Below the pieces are notes generated by a model. The model was given only the letters and a program-made list of their open reading frames with translations. It was not told the DNA's origin and searched no databases. Below are positions 31,248-43,368 of a stretch of 46,108 nucleotides of DNA, one piece after another. The stretch's first letter is position 1, and every line of letters begins with the position of its first letter. Source of the stretch: Pseudoflavonifractor phocaeensis (GTDB taxonomy: Bacteria; Bacillota; Clostridia; Oscillospirales; Oscillospiraceae); the NCBI RefSeq assembly GCF_016901735.1, contig NZ_JACLZC010000017.1, forward strand, positions 1 through 46,108. Direction: 5' to 3'. The translations under genes were made by a program, and so were the position numbers.

Positions 31248-32497
31248 ACCGGAACTCCTATATCTATGAAGGAAACCAGCTGGGCGACCATCCCCCGGCG
31301 TCCACTGTGTCCGCGCCCCGCTGCGCCCTCTGCGGCCGGGATGGGGACGGGCAGCGCCTCTATGTCCCCCTGGACGCGCCTCTCCTCCGCCGCCATATCC
31401 TGCTTACCGGACAGGCCGGCGGACGGCGGGACGCCCTCTATCAACTGGTCAGTCAGCTGAACAAAACCATGGAGGCCGACGACGTCATGGTCCTGTTTGA
31501 CGGAACCGGCGACCTGACCGCCTCCTTTCTCCAGCCGGAGGACCCCCTTTTTGACGCCGCCGCCCAGACCCCTGCCTCCCCCTGGAACCTGTTCCGGGAG
31601 CTGGACCCCGGGCGGGAGGACCGGATTGACGGCGCGGCCCGGCTGCTGCTGGGTCCCTGTCCGCCGGAAGAGGACAAGTCCCTCTGGACGGAGGCCCAGG
31701 ACCTCCTGGGGGCTGTGATGCTCCTGTTCCTTCGGAATCAGGAGGCTTTTTACTGCGATAACCTGGGGCTTCGCCAGTTTATGGACCAGATCTCCGGTGA
31801 AGAGCTGGCCCAGCTGCTGGAACAGCAGGCCGACCTCCGGCCCAGAGCCGCCGTGCTCCGCACCGCTCAGGCCGACGGCGTCCTCCTGCTGCTGCGCCGC
31901 CTCATCCGCACCCGGCTCTCCGGCGCGTTCCAGGGCCGGGGGACCGCCTCCGTCACCGAGCTGGTGGCCGCGCGGGGCGGAAAACGGATCTTTCTCCGCC
32001 GGGACCCCGTGGCCGGTCCCGACCTGACGGGTGTCTACGCTCTGATACTGGATCTGGTCCTCACCCAGAGCCTTGCGCCGGGGAAGGGCAGCGTGTACCT
32101 GATTATAGACGGACTTCAGTACTTACCCCTCCCCCATCTGGAGGACGCCCTCACCCTGGAAAGTCCCCTCCAGGTGACGGCCTCCCTGCCCGGCGTCACT
32201 TCCCTGCTGGGCCGCTGGTCTCGTCCCGCCCTTCTGCGCACCCTGGACGCCTTCGGCATCTCCGTCTCCTTTGCCACCCAGGACCCCGGCTCCATCCACT
32301 ACCTGCGCCGGCGTTATGGAGAAAACCGTAAGGTCTTTCCTGGCCTGGGGCCGGAAAACGGCGATCTGCTCCGGGACGCCAATGTGGTGGAGGACTGGGA
32401 CCTGCGTGGGCTGAAGGATGGACAGGCCATTGTGGGCCTGCCCGGTGAAGCTCCCTTCCGCTTCCAATTCCTTCATACAAGAAAAGAGGGATCATGA
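31244..32497 (+). CDS. Degenerate TraD/TrwB-like coupling ATPase homologue
   Basis: 417 residues; the ATG with AGGAGG seven bases upstream overlaps the previous stop. The fold order of conjugation coupling proteins is readable: ILLTGQAGGRRDAL (52-65) in the P-loop place, VMVLFDGTGDL (81-91) in the D-x-x-G-D place, then SPWNLFREL, a KSLWTEAQDLL helix, and VYLIIDGLQYL (284-293) in the Walker B place. The P-loop has lost the Lys-Ser/Thr and the Walker B Glu is Gly, so ATP hydrolysis is doubtful. A CxxC (27-30) may bind zinc. No relaxase or mating-pair gene is near. It may be a structural pseudo-ATPase. Family assignment rests on pattern, not a search. Confidence 0.6.
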   Translation: MNRNSYIYEGNQLGDHPPASTVSAPRCALCGRDGDGQRLYVPLDAPLLRRHILLTGQAGGRRDALYQLVSQLNKTMEADDVMVLFDGTGDLTASFLQPEDPLFDAAAQTPASPWNLFRELDPGREDRIDGAARLLLGPCPPEEDKSLWTEAQDLLGAVMLLFLRNQEAFYCDNLGLRQFMDQISGEELAQLLEQQADLRPRAAVLRTAQADGVLLLLRRLIRTRLSGAFQGRGTASVTELVAARGGKRIFLRRDPVAGPDLTGVYALILDLVLTQSLAPGKGSVYLIIDGLQYLPLPHLEDALTLESPLQVTASLPGVTSLLGRWSRPALLRTLDAFGISVSFATQDPGSIHYLRRRYGENRKVFPGLGPENGDLLRDANVVEDWDLRGLKDGQAIVGLPGEAPFRFQFLHTRKEGS

Positions 32498-33432
32498 TGG
32501 ATCAAAAGCCAAAGGGACGCGTGTTGTTGACCGTCCTGAATATCATCATTGCCGTGCTGGCCCTGGTGCTGGTGGGGCTCATCGTCACTGCCGTGCTGCG
32601 CATCACCCTGACGCCGGTCCCCGGACGGCCGGACATTTCCGCCGCGCCGGTATCCAGCTCCACCCCCCCGGTCCAGACCTCCCAGCTTCCGGTCACGGAC
32701 GCCAATGTACGCTCCGACCGCACCGACGCTTTAAGCGCCGACCAAAAAAGCTTGCTGGACGCCCTGGAGCAGGCCCTGTCCGGCACGCGGGAGGACCGCG
32801 TCCAGGCCATGGAAGCCTGGTCCAACGCCGTTATGGATCACAGCGCTTTTGACAGCTGGACCGATATCTGGATGCTGACCTATCAAGACGGCCAGCTTTG
32901 GCGTGATTTTACCGGTTCCGGCGTGCTGATCAACGGAAGCAGCGTCTATTTTGGCACAATTGACCACCAAACCCCCGATGGGGAAGGGATGGCCATTGTG
33001 GTGGACGGCAAGGCCTCCGGCAGCGCGGTTATGTATTTTCTCCAGGAAGGGACCTGGGACCAGGGCGTTTTGACCGGCGAGGCCCAGCTCATCCGGGGCA
33101 GCTCTCAGACCGACCCGGCAGCGGGGGGCTGTGTGATCCAATGCACCCTTGACGGCAGCGCCGATGAGATCATGACGCAGGCACAGCTGACCGTCAGCCA
33201 GACGCAAAACGGCGTCACCCATCAATTTACCCTTCAGGCGGAAAACGGCGCCTATTCCTCCGACGGAACGGACCTCATTTCCTGTGCCCTCCACAGCGAC
33301 TGCGGCGTATCTCTTCTGGTGGATGGCAGCGTCACCGACCTGACCTATCAAAATCCCTATCCCTGGGGCAAGCAGCCCAGGCAGATGGGATTGCCCTTCT
33401 CTTCCTATGCCTACGGCTACGGCGGCCGCTGA
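32497..33432 (+). CDS. Membrane-anchored protein of unknown function
   Basis: 311 residues; ATG six bases after AGAGGG, overlapping the ATPase-like stop. One N-terminal helix (about 8-36) and a Pro/Ser spacer precede a globular, probably external domain rich in beta-type residues. The C-terminus ends FSSYAYGYGGR, a Tyr/Gly tail that recalls the BY kinases of this window, perhaps by chance. The family is not recognised. It is the fourth gene of the operon. Confidence 0.65.
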   Translation: MDQKPKGRVLLTVLNIIIAVLALVLVGLIVTAVLRITLTPVPGRPDISAAPVSSSTPPVQTSQLPVTDANVRSDRTDALSADQKSLLDALEQALSGTREDRVQAMEAWSNAVMDHSAFDSWTDIWMLTYQDGQLWRDFTGSGVLINGSSVYFGTIDHQTPDGEGMAIVVDGKASGSAVMYFLQEGTWDQGVLTGEAQLIRGSSQTDPAAGGCVIQCTLDGSADEIMTQAQLTVSQTQNGVTHQFTLQAENGAYSSDGTDLISCALHSDCGVSLLVDGSVTDLTYQNPYPWGKQPRQMGLPFSSYAYGYGGR

Positions 33433-33446
33433 AAGGAGTGTTGAAA

Positions 33447-34367
33447 ATGCAATGTCACGCTTGTCAGCGGGAATTGCCTGAAAATTGCAAATTTTGTCCC
33501 TATTGCGGCAGTGAAGTATCTGAATCAGCGCCGCCGACGGAGGATGTCTTTGATCTGGACCGGGTCTTTGCTGATCTGAAGGCCATGGGGCAGCCCGCTC
33601 CCCAGGTCCAGGCAGAGCCCGTGCAGGAGGAAAAACCGCAACAGAAAGACGAACCTCCGCAACCCAACTGGGACGCTCCCCTCTCCTTCGGCGGTGGTTT
33701 CCAGAACCCCCAGCCCGCGCAGGAGGAAGAACCCCCGCAGGAACCCGAACCCCCACAGCCCAACTGGGACGCCCCACTCTCCTTCGGCGGTGGTTTCCAG
33801 AATCCACAGCCCGTGCACGAGGAGGAACCGCAGCAGGAACCCGAACCCTCACAGCCCAACTGGGACGCTCCTCTCTCCTTCGGCGGTTTTCAGAACCCTC
33901 AGCCCGTTCAGGAGGAAGAACCCCCGCAGGAACCCGAACCCTCACAGCCCAACTGGGACGCCCCACTCTCCTTCGGCGGTAGTTTCCAGAATCCACAGCC
34001 CGTTCAGGAGGAGGAACCTACACAAAAAGATGAGCCTCCGCAGCCCGCCTGGGACGCCCCTCCTTCCTTCGGCGGTTTTCAGAACCCTCAGCCCGTTCAG
34101 GAGGAAGAACCCCCGCAGGAGGACGAGCCCACTCAGATGTGGACTCCCTCTTTCCAGGGGACGGAACCGCCCAGCCCGCCGGACAACCAGGATGACCCGC
34201 CTGCTGATGATGGTTTTATCGGAGACCCCCGTGGCGTGGCCCAGAATTTTGCCCCTTACGCGCCGGTACAAGGTCCCGGCGTGCTGTCCATTCTGTGGCG
34301 GGCGGCAGTGATTGTCGGCGAGTTGGCCGGGATCGGTATTCTTGTCTTTCGCCTTTTCCTAAGTTGA
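33447..34367 (+). CDS. Tail-anchored zinc-ribbon protein with 31-residue repeats
   Basis: 306 residues; ATG eight bases after AAAGGAG. It has a zinc ribbon (CxxC at 3-6 and 17-20), then residues 70-227 carry five copies of a 31-32 residue unit with the core QPNWDAPLSFGG and an acidic Pro-rich spacer. A single C-terminal membrane helix (about 278-303) ends the protein. The N-terminus should therefore be in the cytoplasm. The repeated aromatic/acidic motif looks like a multivalent peptide ligand. It follows the anchored protein by 14 bases and ends the operon before a strong terminator. Confidence 0.72.
   Translation: MQCHACQRELPENCKFCPYCGSEVSESAPPTEDVFDLDRVFADLKAMGQPAPQVQAEPVQEEKPQQKDEPPQPNWDAPLSFGGGFQNPQPAQEEEPPQEPEPPQPNWDAPLSFGGGFQNPQPVHEEEPQQEPEPSQPNWDAPLSFGGFQNPQPVQEEEPPQEPEPSQPNWDAPLSFGGSFQNPQPVQEEEPTQKDEPPQPAWDAPPSFGGFQNPQPVQEEEPPQEDEPTQMWTPSFQGTEPPSPPDNQDDPPADDGFIGDPRGVAQNFAPYAPVQGPGVLSILWRAAVIVGELAGIGILVFRLFLS
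33654..34127 (+). repeat. Coding tandem repeat, about 93-96 bp unit
   Basis: Five imperfect units inside the tail-anchored zinc-ribbon gene. The QPNWDAPLSFGG core is best conserved and the acidic Pro/Glu spacer varies, with units differing by one to two codons. DNA identity between units is high, so strain-level copy number change is likely. Confidence 0.85.
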
Positions 34368-34383
34368 CCGCCCGGCATTGCCA

Positions 34384-34435
34384 CAAAAAAGCCCCGGACT
34401 GCACTTCATTCACGCAGTCCGGGGTTCTTTCTTCC
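34384..34435. terminator. Bidirectional terminator between converging operons
   Basis: CCCCGGACTGC and GCAGTCCGGGG form an 11-bp perfect stem with A-rich and T-rich flanks on both sides. It serves the five-gene operon (plus) and the V-ATPase operon (minus). Confidence 0.9.
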
Positions 34436-34458
34436 TCTGAATTTCTCAAAAAGGGGGG

Positions 34459-35163
34459 TTATACTTCTCCCTGGGCGCCGAACGTCTCCATGACCTTGGC
34501 GTCGGCGGCGCGCTTCTCCTCAATGGCTTCCTTGAGGAGCATATCCTTCACCTTCATCAGGCGAATGGTGGAGGAGCGCTCGTTTTCGTCCAGCTTCATG
34601 GAGATATACTTGATGGCTTCCTCCATCTGGGGAATTTTGACGTACTCCAGGGCGTTGACCCGGCGGCGGGTCTTTTCGATCTCGGAGGCCAGCAGCTGGC
34701 TGGTCTTTTCGATCTCCGCCAGGCGGAGCATATCAATAAACACCCCGGACAGATGCTCCACCGCGTCGTCCAGTTCGCCGGAGGTGGCCGCCAGGCCGTA
34801 GGGGCAGGCGTTGGCCTCTCCCTCGGTGCCGGCGGTGCGGAACTGATAGCGGGGCACCTCCACCGACATGATGTTCTGGAAGGTCATCCCCACCTCCACG
34901 CGGCGCTTGGGGTACATGAGGGACTGCTCCAGCATCTCGGGGGACATGATGGCCGCCGCCACGGTAAAGGAGCCGTAAGCCTGATTGAGCCGTTCCTCCA
35001 CCCGCTTGCGCAGGGCGCGGTTTTCCCGCACCACGTCGAGAAACTGCTTCATCAGCTCGTCCCGCTTATCCTTCAGGAGCTTGTGGCCCCGGACCGCCGT
35101 GCGCAGCCGTCCCTTGAGCCGGGTCAGCTCCATGCGGGTGGGATTCACATTGATGGCCGGCAT
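34459..35163 (-). CDS. ntpD: V/A-type ATP synthase subunit D (central stalk)
   Basis: 234 residues. The opening NPTRMELTRLKGRL and long coiled coils at both ends are typical of the D rotor shaft, with a central loop around 100-150. Last gene of the nine-gene operon, four bases after subunit B. It connects the catalytic A3B3 head to the membrane rotor. Confidence 0.95.
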   Translation of the reverse strand: MPAINVNPTRMELTRLKGRLRTAVRGHKLLKDKRDELMKQFLDVVRENRALRKRVEERLNQAYGSFTVAAAIMSPEMLEQSLMYPKRRVEVGMTFQNIMSVEVPRYQFRTAGTEGEANACPYGLAATSGELDDAVEHLSGVFIDMLRLAEIEKTSQLLASEIEKTRRRVNALEYVKIPQMEEAIKYISMKLDENERSSTIRLMKVKDMLLKEAIEEKRAADAKVMETFGAQGEV

Positions 35164-35166
35164 ACG

Positions 35167-36549
35167 TTACCCCTCCTTTTTCGGGAGGTATTTCTCAATA
35201 AACTCCGGCTTGATGCGCTTGAGCTCCGCCTTGGGCAGAATGGACAGCAGATCCCAGCCCAGATCCAGGGTCTCCTCAATGGAGCGGTTTTCGTCCACTC
35301 CCTGGGAGACATAGCGCTTTTCAAACTCGTCGGCGAATTTGGCGTACAGCAGATCGGTGGGAGAGAGGGCGGCCTCGCCCAGGATGCTCATGAGCTCCTT
35401 GTTCTCCTTACCGGTGGAGTAGGCGGCGAACAGCTGGTTCATGGTGCCGGCGTGATCCTCGCGGGTCTTGCCGGGGCCCACGCCCTTATCCTTCAGACGG
35501 GACAGGGAGGGCAGCACGTCCACCGGCGGGTTGACGCCCCGGCGGAAGAGCTCACGGGACAGGATGATCTGACCCTCGGTGATATAGCCGGTCAGGTCGG
35601 GGATGGGGTGGGTCTTGTCGTCCTCGGGCATGGTCAGAATGGGGATCATAGTAATGGAGCCGCTCTTGCCCAGCTGACGGCCGGCCCGCTCGTACATGGT
35701 GGCAAGGTCGGTGTACAGATAGCCGGGGTAGCCGCGGCGTCCGGGGACTTCCTTCTTGGCGGCGGACACCTCACGCAGCGCCTCGGCGTAGTTGGTGATG
35801 TCGGTGAGGATAACCAGCACGTGCATGTTCTTCTCAAAGGCCAGGTACTCGGCGGCGGTCAGCGCCATACGGGGGGTGGCGATACGCTCGACGGCGGGGT
35901 CGTTGGCCAGGTTGGTGAAGAGCACGGTACGGTCGATGGCGCCGGTGCGCTTGAATTCCTCAATAAAGAAGTTGGACTCCTCAAAGGTGATGCCGATGGC
36001 GGCAAACACCACGGCGAAGTTGCCCGCGTCGTCCCCCAGCACTCTGGCCTGACGGGCGATCTGGGCGGCCAGGGCGGCGTGGGGCAGACCAGAACCGGAG
36101 AAAATGGGCAACTTCTGTCCGCGGACCAGGGTATTCAGACCGTCAATGGAGGAAATACCGGTCTGAATGAACTCGTTGGGGTAGTCCCGGGCGGCGGGGT
36201 TCATGGGCAGGCCGTTGATGTCCCGATACTCGGCGGCCAGGATCTCCGGTCCGCCGTCGATGGGGTGGCCCATGCCGTTGAACACGCGGCCCAGCATGTC
36301 GTCGGAAACCGCCAGCTCCAGGGGGTGGCCCAGAAAACGGACCTTGGAGTTGGCCAGGTTGATGCCGGCGGAGGCCTCGAAGAGCTGCACCACGGCGTTG
36401 TCGCCGTTGACCTCCAGCACCTTACAGCGGCGGACGGAGCCGTCGGCCAGCTCAATCTCGGCCAGCTCGTCATAGGTGACGCCCTGCACCCGGCGCACCA
36501 CCATCAGAGGACCGTTGATCTCCTGAATGGTACGGTATTCACGAATCAT
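35167..36549 (-). CDS. ntpB: V/A-type ATP synthase subunit B
   Basis: 460 residues, full length for the non-catalytic subunit. The typical stretches are [41 protein letters not shown] (the P-loop is replaced by SGSGLPH) and [13 protein letters not shown]. The start overlaps the subunit A stop by four bases. Confidence 0.97.
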   Translation of the reverse strand: MIREYRTIQEINGPLMVVRRVQGVTYDELAEIELADGSVRRCKVLEVNGDNAVVQLFEASAGINLANSKVRFLGHPLELAVSDDMLGRVFNGMGHPIDGGPEILAAEYRDINGLPMNPAARDYPNEFIQTGISSIDGLNTLVRGQKLPIFSGSGLPHAALAAQIARQARVLGDDAGNFAVVFAAIGITFEESNFFIEEFKRTGAIDRTVLFTNLANDPAVERIATPRMALTAAEYLAFEKNMHVLVILTDITNYAEALREVSAAKKEVPGRRGYPGYLYTDLATMYERAGRQLGKSGSITMIPILTMPEDDKTHPIPDLTGYITEGQIILSRELFRRGVNPPVDVLPSLSRLKDKGVGPGKTREDHAGTMNQLFAAYSTGKENKELMSILGEAALSPTDLLYAKFADEFEKRYVSQGVDENRSIEETLDLGWDLLSILPKAELKRIKPEFIEKYLPKKEG

Positions 36550-38324
36550 TCTTCCGCACCTCCCTTGTCCACGATGGCGGCGATCTGCTCGTTCATATCC
36601 TTGGCCATTTTGGCGTAGGCTTCCACATACTGGTCATCCGGCACGCTCTTAGCCCGGCCCATGGCCTCCCGGAAGGGAATGACGAAGAGCTCGGACACCG
36701 GTGCGCCCTTGGCGATGGCGGCCCGGCAGAGCTTGTCGTAGTCCAGAATCATCTGGATCATCTTGTCCTGGCGCTCATAGCTGGAGTACCAGTCCACTTC
36801 CATAAAGCCGTTCTGCTGCAAAAAGTCCTCGCGGAGCATCTTGGCGGTCTCCAGGGTCAGCTGGTCGCCGGCGGACAGGGAGTCCTTGCCTACCAGCTGG
36901 ACGATCTCGTTGAGGCTGGCCTCCTCCTGAAGGATGGACATGGCCTTGTCCCGGTTGGCCATGAACTGGGGGCCCAGATGCTCGTCATACCAGGGCTTCA
37001 GGGAGTCCAGATAGAGGGAGTAGGAGTTCAGCCAGTTGATGGCGGGGAAGTGACGGCGGTAGGCCAGGGAGGCGTCCAGGGCCCAGAACACCTTGACAAT
37101 GCGCATGGTGGCCTGGGAGACGGGCTCGGACAGGTCGCCGCCGGGCGGGGAGACGGCGCCCACGGCGGTGAGGGAGCCCATGCGGCTATCATCGGAGCCG
37201 ATGCACTCCACCATGCCGGCGCGCTCGTAGAACTGGGCCAGACGGGAGGACAGGTAAGCGGGGTAGCCTTCTTCGCCGGGCATCTCTTCCAGACGGCCGG
37301 ACATCTCGCGCAGGGCCTCGGCCCAGCGGGAGGTGGAGTCGGCGATGACGGCCACATGGTAGCCCATGTCGCGGAAGTACTCGGCGATGGTAATGCCGGT
37401 GTAGATGGACGCCTCACGGGCGGCCACGGGCATATCGGAGGTGTTGGCGATGAGGACGGTACGCTTCATGAGGGACTCGCCGGTGCGGGGGTCCACCAGC
37501 TCGGGGAACTCTCTCAAAACGTCGGTCATCTCGTTGCCGCGCTCGCCGCAGCCGATGTAGACCACGATGTCCACGTCGGACCATTTGGCCAGCTGGTGCT
37601 GCATGACGGTCTTACCGGAGCCGAAGGGTCCGGGGATGGCGGCAGTGCCGCCCTTGGCCACGGGGAACATGGCGTCCACGATGCGCTGACCGGAGAGCAG
37701 CGGGGTTTTCGGGGGGTATTTGTGCTTATAGGGACGGCCCACACGGACGGGCCACTTCTGCACCATGGTGAGGTCGTGCTTCTCGCCCTTGTCGTCCACC
37801 AGGACGGCCACGGTGTCCAGGACGGTGAATTCACCCGACCGGATGGACTCGATGGTGCCGCTCATCTTGGGGGGGATCATGATCTTGTGGAGCACCACGC
37901 TGGTCTCCTGGACGGTGCCGATGACGTCGCCGCCGGTGACCTTGGCGCCGGGCTTGACGGTGGCGTTGAACTGCCACTTTTTCTCCCGGTCCAGGGCGGG
38001 CACCTCAATGCCGCGGGGCAGGTTGTTGCTCCCCGCCTTTTTCATGATGCCCTCCAGGGGGCGCTGGATGCCGTCGTAGATATTCTCAATGATGCCGGGG
38101 CCCAGCTCCACGGACATGGGAGCGCCGGTGGTCTCCACCGCCGCGCCGGGGCCCAGGCCGGAAGTCTCCTCATAGACCTGGATGGAGGCGGCGTCCCCGT
38201 TCATGGTGAGGATCTCACCGATGAGGCGCCGCTCGCCCACACGGACCACGTCGGCCATGTTGGCGTCGGCCAGGCCGGTGGCCACCACCAGGGGGCCGGA
38301 GACTTTGACGATTTTTCCGCTCAA
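36546..38324 (-). CDS. ntpA: V/A-type ATP synthase subunit A (catalytic)
   Basis: 592 residues. Walker [10 protein letters not shown] (232-240), followed by [13 protein letters not shown] and the [14 protein letters not shown]...EEGYPAYL blocks of the catalytic subunit, plus the long A-type non-homologous insert around residues 110-190. A TTG start is used, with AGAAGG ten bases upstream; no nearer ATG is in frame. It hydrolyses or makes ATP coupled to ion flow. It lies 59 bases after subunit F. Confidence 0.97.
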   Translation of the reverse strand: MSGKIVKVSGPLVVATGLADANMADVVRVGERRLIGEILTMNGDAASIQVYEETSGLGPGAAVETTGAPMSVELGPGIIENIYDGIQRPLEGIMKKAGSNNLPRGIEVPALDREKKWQFNATVKPGAKVTGGDVIGTVQETSVVLHKIMIPPKMSGTIESIRSGEFTVLDTVAVLVDDKGEKHDLTMVQKWPVRVGRPYKHKYPPKTPLLSGQRIVDAMFPVAKGGTAAIPGPFGSGKTVMQHQLAKWSDVDIVVYIGCGERGNEMTDVLREFPELVDPRTGESLMKRTVLIANTSDMPVAAREASIYTGITIAEYFRDMGYHVAVIADSTSRWAEALREMSGRLEEMPGEEGYPAYLSSRLAQFYERAGMVECIGSDDSRMGSLTAVGAVSPPGGDLSEPVSQATMRIVKVFWALDASLAYRRHFPAINWLNSYSLYLDSLKPWYDEHLGPQFMANRDKAMSILQEEASLNEIVQLVGKDSLSAGDQLTLETAKMLREDFLQQNGFMEVDWYSSYERQDKMIQMILDYDKLCRAAIAKGAPVSELFVIPFREAMGRAKSVPDDQYVEAYAKMAKDMNEQIAAIVDKGGAEE

Positions 38325-38382
38325 TGCAATACAACCTTCTTTCAGGTTTGAATTTCGGATCTGTAAGGGAGGCCGGTGGGGG

Positions 38383-38697
38383 TCACAGGATATCCGCGCC
38401 CACGGCCCGCTCCACGGCGCTCTTGACGTTGGCCATGCCGATGCCCAGGGACCCCTCCTTGCCGGGAATGAGGATAATGGCCGGGGTCAGCTCGTCCTTA
38501 TACCGGGCCACGTCGGCGGCCATGCCGGCGGCATACTGCTCGGTCAGGTAGACAATGGCGTAGTTTTCCTTGGCCAGGTTGTGGAGGATGCGCCGGGCCT
38601 CCTCCACCGTCTCGGCGGGGAACGCCTCCAGCCCCAGGGCGCGGAAGCCCAGCACGCTGTCCCGGTCTCCCAGCACGGCGATCTTATACTCAGACAT
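38383..38697 (-). CDS. ntpF: V/A-type ATP synthase subunit F
   Basis: 104 residues from the ATG at MSEYKIAVLGDRDSVLGF; this glycine-rich opening and a GIGMANVKSAVERAVGADI end are typical. It overlaps the end of subunit C by eight bases. It binds subunit D on the rotor and can modulate activity. Some genomes name this subunit ntpG. Confidence 0.93.
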   Translation of the reverse strand: MSEYKIAVLGDRDSVLGFRALGLEAFPAETVEEARRILHNLAKENYAIVYLTEQYAAGMAADVARYKDELTPAIILIPGKEGSLGIGMANVKSAVERAVGADIL

Positions 38698-39691
38698 AGA
38701 GATCACGCAGCCTTTCCCGGATGGTATCGGCGCTCAGGCCGGCGGCCCGTCCGGACAAAATGGTCCGGATGGCGGTGCGCTCGGTCTCCCGGGCGTACAG
38801 GTAGCCCGCCACCGGCGCTTCGCCGAAGGGCACCCCCTTGGCCTTGGCCAGATAGGCGGTCACGGCGTCGTCGCAGGCCTTCTCAAAGGCGGTGACGCTG
38901 CCGCTGCCCGGCTCGGCCCGCTCGGCGCCCAGCGCGGCGGCCTGGGCCAGCGGGGTATTTTTGAGAGCCTGGTCCAGCTCGGCGGCCTTGGTGGTGCGGA
39001 ATACCTCCTCCTTCACCGTGCCGCCGGGCACCAGGGCCTTGCCCACAAAGGTCTCGTCCAACCCCATCCGGGCGGCACGCACCGCCGTGCGCAGGTTGGC
39101 CGCGTCGGCCATAAGGGCCACATAGCCCTGCAAATAAGCGCTGCGGCTCTCCTTGGCGGTGGCGGTCATCTCCTCAAACCAGGCCCGGTCCAGCCGGATG
39201 TCGGCCTTCTGGGGGTCGCCGGTCTCCTTGAGCACCTCGGCGGCCTCGGCTACCGCGGCGCGGAAGGTGGGGGTATAGTCCTCCATGGTCCCAGCCGCCA
39301 CGTTTTCCGCCAGCTTCTTGGGGTCATACCGTCCGCCGCCGGTGAGGAGACGGTCGGCCTTTGCGCCGGTGGCCGCCCCTTTGAGCAGCACCTTGGCGTT
39401 ATGGTAGTCGTATTTGATCTGGAAGAGCTCCACCAGCCGCCGGTCAGGCACGGCCTGTTCCAGGTCGCGGCACAGGGCGTCCCGGGCGCGGACCATGGCC
39501 GCGTCCACCGCCGTGGGGCTGAGGTCGGTCAGCTCTCCGTATCCGCACTCGGAGAGGACCTTGGCGGTCTCCTCGTCGGTGCGGGCCTCCAGCATCCGCT
39601 CCATCCGGTTTTTGGTGAGCAGACGGTTCTCCATCACCCGGATGCGGGCCGAAATGCTGAGATAATCGGTATCTTTCCGCTTTTTGGGCAA
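38690..39691 (-). CDS. ntpC: V/A-type ATP synthase subunit C
   Basis: 333 residues. The TTG start lies seven bases after AGGAGG; the longer frame lacks a ribosome site. An opening DTDYLSISARIRVMENRLL and an all-alpha composition fit the funnel subunit that links the rotor ring to subunit D/F. Order E-C-F-A-B-D as in clostridial V-ATPase operons. Confidence 0.93.
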   Translation of the reverse strand: MPKKRKDTDYLSISARIRVMENRLLTKNRMERMLEARTDEETAKVLSECGYGELTDLSPTAVDAAMVRARDALCRDLEQAVPDRRLVELFQIKYDYHNAKVLLKGAATGAKADRLLTGGGRYDPKKLAENVAAGTMEDYTPTFRAAVAEAAEVLKETGDPQKADIRLDRAWFEEMTATAKESRSAYLQGYVALMADAANLRTAVRAARMGLDETFVGKALVPGGTVKEEVFRTTKAAELDQALKNTPLAQAAALGAERAEPGSGSVTAFEKACDDAVTAYLAKAKGVPFGEAPVAGYLYARETERTAIRTILSGRAAGLSADTIRERLRDLYV

Positions 39692-39720
39692 GCTCCTTCC
39701 TCCTTTCTTCCACAAAGCCG

Positions 39721-40320
39721 TCAGCGGCTCTGGAAGAGGACGCGGGCCACCTCCTGCTCCACCGTGCGGCGCTGCAGGCGTACCAGGGTCTCAAAGGTAC
39801 AGTTGACCTCCACGTCTCCGTCGCTGAGGACGAAGCCGCCCTGGATGGGGCGGGTCTGGGTGGAGAGGGTCAAACGGCCCTTGTCCCCCAAAAGCTCGTT
39901 GGCCCGGGTAACGGCGGCCTTGCCGTAGCGGGGACGGTCCTTCTGGGAAAAGATCACCGTCTCCTTGCCGGTCTGGCTGGCCTCGGCGATGAGGGAGGCC
40001 ACCAGGGCCACATATTCCTTTTCCGGCAGGTTGAGCAGCTGATCCAGAGCCTGCTGGAAGGCTTGGTCCATCAGCGCCTGCTGCTGGGCCAGCATGGCCT
40101 TGCGGGCCTCCAGCCGGGCGGCGCTCACCAGCCGCTCCTCCCGGACGGCGGCGGCCTGCTGCCCCTTGTCCAGGATCTCCTTAGCCGCCTGGCCTGCCTT
40201 GGCCTCATACTGGGCGGCCAGCTCCTGGACCTGGGCGTTGGTCTGGGCCAGCAGGGCGTCGGTCTCCTGCTGGGCGTCGGCGCGGATGCGCGCCGTAATT
40301 TTCTCGATTCCGTTCATCAT
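39721..40320 (-). CDS. ntpE: V/A-type ATP synthase subunit E (peripheral stalk)
   Basis: 199 residues. An Ala/Gln/Glu-rich N-terminal coiled coil (about 1-100) and a C-terminal globular domain (QGGFVLSDGDVEVNCTFETL) are the standard E subunit pattern. AAAGGCGG precedes the tandem ATG ATG. It pairs with the small subunit at 42796-43110. Confidence 0.93.
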   Translation of the reverse strand: MMNGIEKITARIRADAQQETDALLAQTNAQVQELAAQYEAKAGQAAKEILDKGQQAAAVREERLVSAARLEARKAMLAQQQALMDQAFQQALDQLLNLPEKEYVALVASLIAEASQTGKETVIFSQKDRPRYGKAAVTRANELLGDKGRLTLSTQTRPIQGGFVLSDGDVEVNCTFETLVRLQRRTVEQEVARVLFQSR

Positions 40321-40346
40321 GTCCGCCTTTCTCTGGGCCTTGCGGC

Positions 40347-42795
<2,449 letters not shown>

Positions 42796-43110
42796 TCAGC
42801 GCTTCACGATCCTTCCCACAATCACTGCGGCGGCCTGGGCCATCCGGCCCTCCGCCTGGCTTCGCAGGGCAGCCCGCTCTGCGGCGTCCGCCGCTGCCTG
42901 GGTCTCGTTGCGCTGCGCCGCCCGTGCCTCGGCCTGCGCGAGCATCTCAGCCGCCTGGGTTTTGGCTTGGGACACCGCCTCGGCTACACGTGCCTCGCCG
43001 GCCTGTCGGGCTTCTTCCAGCTTCTGTCTGGCTTGCGCCGCCACGGCCGCCTTCTGGTCCCGTGCCTCCTGTTCGGCCTGGGTCACTTGCACCATCGCGT
43101 CCAGCGTCAT
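42796..43110 (-). CDS. V/A-type ATP synthase peripheral stalk subunit H/G-like
   Basis: 104 residues, almost entirely an Ala/Gln/Glu/Arg-rich coiled coil (about 5-90). Position as the first gene of the operon and this composition fit the H/G-type stalk subunit that pairs with subunit E. Low complexity makes the family call depend on context. Confidence 0.82.
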   Translation of the reverse strand: MTLDAMVQVTQAEQEARDQKAAVAAQARQKLEEARQAGEARVAEAVSQAKTQAAEMLAQAEARAAQRNETQAAADAAERAALRSQAEGRMAQAAAVIVGRIVKR

Positions 43111-43166
43111 GTCTTTGTCACCGCCTTTCCTCGATTCTGACCGGAATTTTGCTTCCGAATACTTGC

Positions 43167-43195
43167 ATGATACTTGAAAATGCCGCGAATTGCAA
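43167..43195 (-). promoter_or_regulatory. Promoter of the V-ATPase operon
   Basis: Minus strand: TTGCAA, 17 bases, TATCAT, about 55 bases from the first gene. A second possible site further upstream (TTGACA, 20-base spacer, TATAGA) is weaker. The gap 43111-43421 holds these and the divergent plus-strand promoter; the AT-rich part contains no gene. Confidence 0.6.
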
Positions 43196-43368
43196 GGACT
43201 AAATTTTTTCTCCAAAAAACTTTCAACGCGTTTTTGTGCCGTTTTTTCTACATTTTTTCGCTCTATACGTTATTTATAAAACTAAACTGTCAATTTTACT
43301 AACTTTGTGCGGTTCTTTTCTGCTCCCGCGGCCTCTCCGGCCCCTCCTTTGGCCGGACGATCTCCTAT

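Noticed and set aside
31244..32497. Evidence for a conjugative element around the TraD-like gene
   Set aside because: No relaxase, mating-pair, integrase or attachment site was found, and base composition matches the surroundings.
34753..38351. Long plus-strand open frames opposite V-ATPase subunits A and B
   Set aside because: Shadow frames of highly conserved genes; no recognisable product and no start signal.
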